64,000 bases of DNA from Arsenophonus sp. aPb (GTDB lineage: Bacteria; Pseudomonadota; Gammaproteobacteria; Enterobacterales; Enterobacteriaceae), in assembly GCF_029873475.1 (NCBI RefSeq), contig NZ_CP123499.1:806001-870000 (forward strand), in the 5' to 3' direction. The position numbers were made by a program, and so were the translations under genes. Position 1 is the stretch's first letter, and every line of letters starts with the position of its first letter. The notes under the pieces were generated by a model that searched no databases, was not told the DNA's origin, and saw only the letters and a program-made list of their open reading frames with translations. Shown here piece by piece: positions 38,201 through 44,200 of this stretch.

Positions 38201-39199
38201 CTCAATTATTTCGAGCAAAAGCCGAGCTTGATGGTGTTGCCAGGATTCCATAGTAGTTTTATGCAAACTATTTTGGCGGCAAGGAATCAAGGTCTTGATG
38301 TTGCAAACACTGGACTGGCTAATAACTTATATGAAAAATATTTAAAACTACCTGAAATTCAGCAACAACTGCAATATGAACAAATTAAAGATATTTTTGG
38401 TGATTATGCAGGGAATGTAGATTGGTCAGATAACAGTGCGCAAAACTATCTGTTTTTATCGCCGACTAAGCCAGGCAGAGTATTAGTTGTTGCTGAAAAT
38501 ATCCTGTCACAAATGCTACATCCTAATTCAGAAACCAAATGGGATAATATTTTCCGCTTTCAGGATGGTGAGTATTTAAGCTTTAGCGAGTCTAACTTAG
38601 ATAAATGCTACAACGAAGAGTTTCCTCTATTCTCTAAATATTATATCTATAATCATCATCAGGCTACATTTGGTAAGTTAATCGAGGCGCTGGATTTGGG
38701 TGACCAACTTAAACCTTTATTTCATGATGCCTTGAAAAACAATACATTTACGACAAAATTAGTCGATGATGCCTCGCAACAAGCATTAAGTGATGTTTTT
38801 TCTAAGGTACTTAATTTTACTAATAATAGTTTAAAAAGCGAAAATTATAGCCAGATCATGAAATTATATGATTTGACAGCCAGCTCAGAGAGAGAAAAAG
38901 CGGAACATTTATTCTCACTATCAGCCGTTTTTACCCGTTATTCCTCCAGCACTATATTTGGCACTGAACATCATTCGCCATTAATGCTAAGGTACTATGC
39001 CTATGCTTTAATGGAACAAGCCCACAAATGTGATCCAACCCTAATTGGTCAAAATTTATTTAATGATTGGAAGGCGCGATTATTAGGAACAGAGGATGCT
39101 TTCACTTGTACGGCGCTTTTATCTGATGTGATGATTGAGCGAGCAAGAGAACGTTGTAATGAAGTTTTAAAAAGGATCCAACCACCGGCCTGGCGGTAA
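32276..39199 (+). CDS. Giant pentapeptide-repeat protein with SopA/NleL-like HECT-type E3 ligase C-terminus (copy A)
   Basis: 2307 residues from the ATG at 32276, chosen because copy B begins at the equivalent MT; an in-frame ATG at 32264 adds four residues. Residues 1-875 resemble the N-terminal region of large dermonecrotic-like toxins (KAEFNAIGSYRSYPM; RQKVEAFFLSLIPFY; a hydrophobic stretch at LDLLSFLPFIGKG). Residues about 880-1857 are some 195 tandem pentapeptides of the A(D/N/K)Lxx type, which should fold as a right-handed beta helix. The last 450 residues resemble the SopA/NleL central and catalytic domains: FTRYSSS, IFGTE and finally DAFTCTALLS. Its Cys (codon 39107-39109) is followed by 29 residues, the same distance as Cys753 in 782-residue SopA and NleL. 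A cytoplasmic ubiquitin ligase acting in host cells is inferred. Confidence 0.78.
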   Translation: MTLVNSNAPSSAWLASTSDFSQRNKRAAENRANEEQATDNLINSESIIPQNEETSSTSLANNATTKYEYESVALINQLHHTLSTAISLSTEDFYYSVNDEQVRLLCGLLTEEGYITCQPCDIILASELVNHVTDYLIRYKDNEEQIAKLVRLLLKPLGEYGANPEEKISSARQQAAIANWLQYAVLGITFEAWILKQISDIKSQGDPLFHHSSLQGRLFNQLNSQSESGKLSPDTCAYFQQHVINRIMPAFMPQVEAHKDGAKLPGVMINQPEWGYLHAGLTLLQESGADIKGMSLVEISNNGMLLAALLQEKLVTAEYKRYFKIPAMIHEQLNREQSSTPTSEMTDVYDNYFDYLTQSEQNNPFIKLINLSQNWKSRPELASQKLTAHNIPSSWLNDYLDQNREVTIENEQGETFLLPNIDEVFAEQNQQIAKFTEQTDRIMLPLAFNSIKQDDQVFIERADIKLVKAEFNAIGSYRSYPMRGARRGMAAGGLITRVPESIDLLQCKFNGEQRMYALTLEQDVGRYRLYRVDEDKQSILGLFGHDGRAYNDDYKLKTHPIMPLKTANDKADILFEKLAKRHGEKLAAQLQEEGYQETTRQKVEAFFLSLIPFYTMITEAQKGNKGKAVLAGSLDLLSFLPFIGKGAQVGSRFSIAMGEAAIRGLRTGLMKTTLRQALRKGGEQFVKFGIPHVMNRVPQKTYINLGITFLHSTDPGFGLLVSGGIKGINALKNAAKYLQHEIKGLTPLIKALEKKTQDLAAESVKAFKMETAYHPELGKEVQIVNIGQQQGKDIWVQVNLENNTLFGRKYLRNSAGELELAPIPIRERLYQLTTQGMGGKGASKAAQRWAAESKRVAGSAANAERLYKLKELIVNREANTVINLADADLSNINFSSYFNMFNVKIDLSFADLSNANLSNSKLYQVNLKKANFDVANLAQSSLMHSNLTEASMVAANLRDAKLNQAILRKVDLRAADLTKATLNGVDLTEAKLMNSQLVDAQMIFTKLNNADLNSADLNNAILINADLTQADLVGANLTDADMTAATLTKSNLNDAELKNAILNDADLTKTKLHGAKLIGVQLENANLTEARLGQTNLSRANLAGAKLIKANLAESRMVNATLSNADLSNAYLVDAELMNAKLMNANLYEANLTNAKLVEADLTGAKLIKTRLNHAILFKANLNNADLTHAKMQQIDLAAADLSDAVLNGADMREAKLANANLIKAQLQGADLSEAKLTEAVLKAADLTGVKLINAKLNGADLTRATLIGVDLHGAHLIEVKFNDANMAKADLTDADLTDAKLNGANLIGAELTKAKLGGAKLIKAQLDEANLSDALLIETDLTEARLVKANLHSTVLFKANLTGADLSEAKLIEADLLEADLKNANLTAVKMHRANLSKVQLTKTTLTGADLTEIKLNGTSLINANLNSVDLTRAELKEVDLTKADLSAAKLTEAKLEDTNLTEANLTQAKLNKASMQLVNLTKAELNGAKLYNADLSKAKLTGAKMANAKLDEAILIAAELNNVDLTKASMQLVDLKEAKLRGAKLNDAELTGAKLRNAKLENAELININLSKADLFQAELSQAKLTEANLYKADLTKATLTKAKLRGAKLNKTNLTEVTMDQADLSEADLSSAMLYNASLSGVNFSNAILNDTKLNGAQLVTAILTEADLTNANLTDAKLMYADLTGANLTGTNLTNAILIDAKINKTKLANTNLTGVKLIGNHLAEVQWQGIRLANANLNRVKMRHANLSKADLTNTKLVDAELTGTDLTEIKLNKADLSNANLKASKLIRADLQSAKLKNADLTNAILTDANLDSADLSGATLVGTDIRNLDLSKTTLSQLHIRNTDFTGTVLNDTFTLGLPTEWNDDKLELMLNHFNNSGSILTSINSIDSAYDKLKTELVIQLIHSLDQPTINLNRVTLPLLDIVARSPFIKNQQINQFVNKLLDNYLKDYSSELLSALEAHPTIINSLLNYFEQKPSLMVLPGFHSSFMQTILAARNQGLDVANTGLANNLYEKYLKLPEIQQQLQYEQIKDIFGDYAGNVDWSDNSAQNYLFLSPTKPGRVLVVAENILSQMLHPNSETKWDNIFRFQDGEYLSFSESNLDKCYNEEFPLFSKYYIYNHHQATFGKLIEALDLGDQLKPLFHDALKNNTFTTKLVDDASQQALSDVFSKVLNFTNNSLKSENYSQIMKLYDLTASSEREKAEHLFSLSAVFTRYSSSTIFGTEHHSPLMLRYYAYALMEQAHKCDPTLIGQNLFNDWKARLLGTEDAFTCTALLSDVMIERARERCNEVLKRIQPPAWR
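34912..37845 (+). repeat. Pentapeptide-repeat tract of copy A (about 195 repeats)
   Basis: About 2.9 kb of degenerate 15-base units coding for A(D/N/K)Lxx, almost uninterrupted. The central Leu and preceding Asn/Asp/Lys are kept while flanking positions vary, so the array is old and under protein-level selection. Long minus-strand open frames opposite it are a by-product of the repeat. Confidence 0.9.
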
Positions 39200-39233
39200 G
39201 GATTCTTATATATTAATCAGTTACTAAATAAAA

Positions 39234-39262
39234 TGGCACTGGTGTTATTTATCACAGTGCCA
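39234..39262 (+). terminator. Hairpin after giant gene A
   Basis: An 8-bp perfect stem TGGCACTG/CAGTGCCA with a 13-base loop, 35 bases after the stop codon. There is no long T run, so its role as a terminator is uncertain, but partial conservation in copy B supports function. Confidence 0.5.
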
Positions 39263-39601
39263 CCATTGAAATACCACTATTTTTGCTTAGCCAGTTTTTC
39301 ATTGATTACGGCTAACCGATTAGCATATTATTAGTTAATAATACTATTTATTGCCACTCTCTTTAATCTAACTGTAGTAAAATATTTTTATGATATTTTA
39401 TTAGTAATAAATCTCTTTATATAAAATATTAATTAAATATTGAAAAACCTTCTATCAAAAGAAGAAAAGTATTGCTAATCAGTAAATTTAAATAACTTGT
39501 AATAAGATAATAGTGAAGTCATTAACAATAGAGGAAGTTATTATTCTATTATCAAAGTAATTTATTGAAAATTTATAACTCTATTTAATGTCAAATTTAT
39601 A

Positions 39602-39664
39602 TGCTCTTCTATAATTATTTTTCAATTTTTATTTTGTGACGACAAATAAATAGAGGATAAATTT
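39602..39664 (+). promoter_or_regulatory. Putative promoter and ribosome-binding region of RTX gene A
   Basis: TGCTCTTCTATAATTATTTT contains a TATAAT -10-like hexamer, followed by TAGAGGA before the ATG. The same arrangement is found before RTX gene B (near 47138-47198). Conservation between diverged copies suggests a functional promoter rather than read-through from the giant gene. Confidence 0.5.
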
Positions 39665-39665
39665 A

Positions 39666-40619
39666 ATGCAAGATAAATTAGGTAGCCATGACTCGACTAA
39701 TAAGATAATTAATGGCACTGATGGTAATAATATATTACAAGGAACGACAAGAGATGATGAAATATACGGTCATGGAGGGAATGATAAAATATTTGGTTAT
39801 GCGGGTAATGATAACTTAGCTGGAGGTGCTGGCAATGATATTATTTCAGCTGGGGACGGTGATGATCACTTGGAAGGTAATTCAGGCGATGATCTCCTAC
39901 AAGGTGATGCTGGTAATGATAATATCGAAGGGGGAGAAGGAAATGATCATTTAACTGGAGGTAAAGGTGATGATCGAATATTTGGCAATCAGGGAAATGA
40001 TAATATAGATGGTGATGAGGGAGATGACACCATAGAAGGCGGTGAGGGAAATGATAATATAAAAGGTGGTGAGGGAAATGATAATATAAAAGGCGGTGAG
40101 GGATATGACAAAATAGAAGGTGGTGAGGGAAATGATATTATCACAGGTGATGCAGGACGCGATTATATCGATGGGGGTTTAGGAAATGATAATTTAGCTG
40201 GTGGTGAGGATAATGACATATTAATCGGCGGTGATGGCAATGACACCATAACCGGCGATAATGGCAATGATGCTATTATAGGCGGCTTTGGCGCCGATCA
40301 ATTAACCGGTGGTGCTGGCAGTGATATTTTTGTTTATATAACAGTAAATGACTCTTCAGTAGCAGCACCGGATAAAATAAATGATTTTGAAACGGGTATA
40401 GATAAAATAAATCTTAATTCACTTAAAAAATTTAATAATGAAGAAGTTGAAATTAAAAAAGTAGCTAGTTTTACTGGAAAAATAAATGAATTATTGCTTG
40501 ATTATAATGAAAATACTAATGTGACCAATCTAATATTAGATCACGATGGTAATGGGCAAGCAGAATTTAACATTGAAATTGTAGGTAAAGTCGATTTTGA
40601 GCAGGATATTGTTACTTAA
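39666..40619 (+). CDS. RTX-repeat protein with serralysin-type C-terminal domain, no catalytic domain (copy A)
   Basis: 317 residues. After about 15 N-terminal residues come some 20 calcium-binding RTX nonapeptides (GGxGNDxI type, such as GGEGNDNIKGGEGNDNIKGG). The C-terminal 85 residues match the secretion domain of serralysin-type proteases: PDKINDFETGIDKINLNSLK, then NELLLDYNENTNVTNLILD and DGNGQAEFNIEIVGKVDF. There is no metalloprotease HExxH domain. Such C-termini direct type I secretion, but no TolC/HlyB/HlyD genes are in the window. It follows giant gene A, and a paralogue follows giant gene B. Confidence 0.88.
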   Translation: MQDKLGSHDSTNKIINGTDGNNILQGTTRDDEIYGHGGNDKIFGYAGNDNLAGGAGNDIISAGDGDDHLEGNSGDDLLQGDAGNDNIEGGEGNDHLTGGKGDDRIFGNQGNDNIDGDEGDDTIEGGEGNDNIKGGEGNDNIKGGEGYDKIEGGEGNDIITGDAGRDYIDGGLGNDNLAGGEDNDILIGGDGNDTITGDNGNDAIIGGFGADQLTGGAGSDIFVYITVNDSSVAAPDKINDFETGIDKINLNSLKKFNNEEVEIKKVASFTGKINELLLDYNENTNVTNLILDHDGNGQAEFNIEIVGKVDFEQDIVT

Positions 40620-40661
40620 GAGTTGTAAAAAGTAAAATCGATTAATACGACATTATCATAC

Positions 40662-40686
40662 AACGACTCGAAATAACCGGGTCGTT
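40662..40686 (+). terminator. Conserved hairpin terminator after RTX gene A
   Basis: AACGACTCG pairs with CGGGTCGTT (one wobble) around a 7-base loop, followed by TTTGCCG. The same hairpin with the same downstream bases occurs after RTX gene B at 48171-48194. Confidence 0.75.
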
Positions 40687-41251
40687 TGCCGATATAATCT
40701 AATAATAAAGCCAGCAAAGCTAAAAAGATGGCACTGAATATCGACAGTTAGCTTAACAACGCAACTTCTATTTTTGGGCAGTCTAGAAATGCGGGTAACG
40801 CACAGGAAGTTTCAATCACGTGGACGCGAGTGATGCCATGGCGGACTGACGTAGCGACCACTGTCAGCTTTACAGGTGACCCAATCGGTATTGTAATCAT
40901 ATCTTTTCAACAGTAATGTTATGAGCTACTCCTACGTCATAACTTTTATTGGCAATATCACTCAACCAAACGATCACCGGCATTTTCAGAGCGGAATTAA
41001 AAACGGCTAAAATTTTATCAATGTTAACTTCGGACTTTTTACCAAACCTTATCCTTAAGGGGTAGAACGTATAGAGTCTTCTTTAAATCGCCAGCATAAG
41101 TTAATAACCTTATTAAAATACAATATATTAAATAAAGTTAAACTAACACTTTAAACTAATAAAATAATTAATAAGAAAAATTTTCGCTAGAAAGGGCAAA
41201 TTTTCATAATTTAAATATAATTGATTATTTAAATTGAATAACGGCTCGAGA
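40687..41251. other. Intergenic region between cassette copies A and B
   Basis: About 565 bases joining the two cassettes. The part 40745-41082 has higher GC and codon-like structure (annotated as a possible gene remnant). The rest, from 41083, is AT-rich and leads into giant gene B. Confidence 0.55.
40745..41082 (-). pseudogene. Possible frameshifted gene remnant
   Basis: On the minus strand one open frame (41082 down to 40897) reads FGKKSEVNIDKILAVFNSAL and PVIVWLSDIANKSYDVGVAH, then stops. Another frame continues from about 40900 to 40750 with IPIGSPVKLTVVATSVRHGI. Together these look like one coding sequence of about 110 codons broken by a frameshift. The segment is less AT-rich than its surroundings. 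The family is not recognised, so this could be chance. Confidence 0.3.
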
Positions 41252-44200
41252 ATGACAACTATAAGCTCAATATTTTCATCTACAGCCAGCTTATCATCTA
41301 ATTCAGATCTTTCACAGCATAATAAACGAGAAGCTGAAAATATATTAACTGAAGAACAGCGCTTAAATGACAAAGAAACGCTAAACAAGCAAATAAAAGA
41401 GAGTGAAAAGCTACCATTAAATGCCTTAGCGGAGGGAGAATTCACTAGTTCAACTGGAAACAGTGTCGAGGTAACCAGCAAGCAATTTGCTTATAATTTA
41501 GAATTACTATTACGCAATTCAAACCATCGAATAAATATTACTTTACCCGCTTCAGAGATTCCTTTTTTTAATTCAGTTGCCTATAAAGAGCAAAATCGTC
41601 TGTTATGTTCCCTGTTAACTCAAGAAGGTTATACAATAAATCAGCAAGATGATGGCATGTTATCATATCGTTTAGTCAACCATATTAGCGATTATCTTTC
41701 TCGTAATGAAAATGCGCAAGATGAAATAGCAACCGTCGCAAAGCTACTATTAAGGCCATTAGGTGAATATGGTGCCGGTGAGGGAGAAAAAATTTCATCA
41801 TCTCGTCACCGGGCCATTATTGCTCAATGGCTGCAGCATGCGGTGTTAAATTTGCCATCCGACATATGGGTTTTATTGCAACTTGAGTCGGCTATCACAG
41901 GTAATAATACGGGTAAAATTGAAAATAATTTACTTTTTCGTCATCAATATCTAAAACACCGTTTTTTTAAACAATTTAATAGCACAAAGGAACTGGCCAC
42001 ATTATCTTCGCAGGCTCGCACTTATTATCAAGAAAATGTATTAAGCAGAGTCTTGCCTACATTTTGTCTGCAGTTTAAGGATCAGAATGAACAGCTAAGA
42101 CTGGAAAATATGAGGCTAGAGCAACCGGAGTGGGGTTACTTGCATGCGGGTGCTATGATACTTAGAGAAAGTGGGGTTGAACTGAACCGAATGCGTTTGG
42201 ATGATATTATTAGCACTGGAATTCTACTGGAAACACTTATTGCAGGTGAGAAAGTCACTGCTGAATATGCTCATTATTTCAAATTACCCGCTCTTATCCA
42301 TTACCAATTAAAAACCGGGTATGAGACAGATAGCACAGAAATAAATGAGCAAGCTATGCCATCTATTTATCAGAATTATTTTAAAGAATTACATCAAGTC
42401 AGCCAAAATAATCCTCTGCTCCAATTTAGTAACTTATTACAAAATTGGAAAAGCCGACCAGAGCTAGCTAAGCAACAATTAAAAGCACATGATGTTGATG
42501 AGGGCTGGTTAAATCAATATTTATATCACAATCGAGAGGTTGTTTTTTACAATCGATTGGGAGAAACGCCGTTATTACCCAATATAGATAAAGTTTTTGC
42601 CGAGCAGAATCAACAAATTGCTAAATTTAGCGAACAAACAGAAAAGATCTTGCTACCCCTGACTTTTAATTCAATTAATCAAACCGAACAAAACTTTATT
42701 GGACAAGCTGACATTCAACTAATAAAGGCTGAATTTAACGCTATTGGTAGTTATCGCAGTTACCCTATGGGAAAAGCAAGGCGGGGAATGGCTGCGGGTG
42801 GATTAATAACCCGGTTACCTGACTCAATTGATCTGCTGAAGTGTACGGTTAACGGCGAAAAACGTATGTACGCGTTAACTCTGGAGGAAAGTTTAGGGTG
42901 CTATAAATTATATCGTGTTGATGAAGATAAAGCATCAATTCTTAGCCTATTTGGTCATGATGGTAGAGCCTATGATGATGATTATAAATTAAAAACGCAT
43001 CCTATTTTGACCTTAAAAACAACAAATGATAAACCTAGCATACTGTTCGATAAATTGGCTAAGCGGCACGGTGAACGATTATATGAAAAACTGCAAAAAG
43101 AAGGTTATCAGCAAACAACCCGGCAAAAAGTAGACGCTTTTTTCTTAAGTCTTATTCCACTCTATACCTGTATTACTGAAGCACAAAAAGGCAATGCAGG
43201 CAAAGCAATTGAAGCCGGTTTATTAGATATCGTAGGCTTTTTTCCTTTTATCGGCAAGAGTGCTCAAGTTGGCAGCCGATTTAGTGTTGCGGCCGGGGAG
43301 GCGGCTATTAATGGACTACTAACTGCCTTAAGACAAGCGACGATTGCTCAGGCTTTAAAAGAAGGAGGAAAACAGCTTATCAAATTTGGGCTACCTCATA
43401 TAATGAAAAGTGTACCGCCAAAAGCTTATGTTGGTCTGGGGGTAGAATTTATTCGTTCGGCTGATCCTGGATTTGAGTTACTGACATCAGGCGGAATAAA
43501 AGGTCTTAATAGTCTAAGAAATGCTGCTATAAAGGTAAGGAAGGAAATTAACGGCTTAACTCCGTTGCTAGAAGCTATTGAGAAGCAAATAAAAGGGTTA
43601 TCAAATAGACCCGTTAGGAGGTTCAATACTGAACTCGCTTTTCGTCCTGATTTGGCTAAAGAAGTTCAGGTAGTTAACATTGGCCAGGAACGGGGAAAAG
43701 ATATTTGGGTACAAGTACATCCTATAACCGATACTCTTTTTGGTCGAAAATATCTGAAAGATGCTGCCGGTAATCTGGAATTGGCGCCTGTTTTAATACG
43801 AGAACGTCTTTACCATTTAAAAACACAAGGTATGGGTGGAAAAGGTGCTAGTAAAGCCGCCAGAAATTTATCTTTTCAATCCGATACCTTTTCAACTCAA
43901 TTAGAGAAAATACCGCTTAAGCAAGTGGAAAAATTATTAGTAAATCAACAAGCTAATACAATTATCGATTTATCCAGAAAAGATTTGAGTAACATGCAGC
44001 TTTCTCACTGTTTTAATCAAAACATAGACAGCGCTTTCGTCAATCTCAATGGTGCTAATCTCACTAAGTCTAAATTGATTAAAGCTAATCTAATTAACAT
44101 TAAGCTAAATGACGCGAATTTGACAGAGGCCAATCTGACAAATGCTAACTTATTCGCCGCTGATCTGACAGCAGCGGACCTGACAATCGCTAACTTATTT

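Larger units (their letters stand above)
39200..39665 (+). other. Intergenic region between giant gene A and RTX gene A
   Basis: 466 bases with no ORF. A hairpin (TGGCACTG/CAGTGCCA, 39234-39262) follows the giant gene and is partly kept in copy B (GGCACT...AGTGC near 46748-46773). The 60 bases before the RTX ATG, starting TGCTCTTCTATAATTATTTTT, are closely matched in copy B and probably contain the RTX promoter. Confidence 0.65.

Noticed and set aside
39700..40320. Regularly spaced short repeats that might suggest a CRISPR array
   Set aside because: The 27-base periodicity encodes RTX nonapeptides in an open frame; there are no identical repeats with unique spacers.
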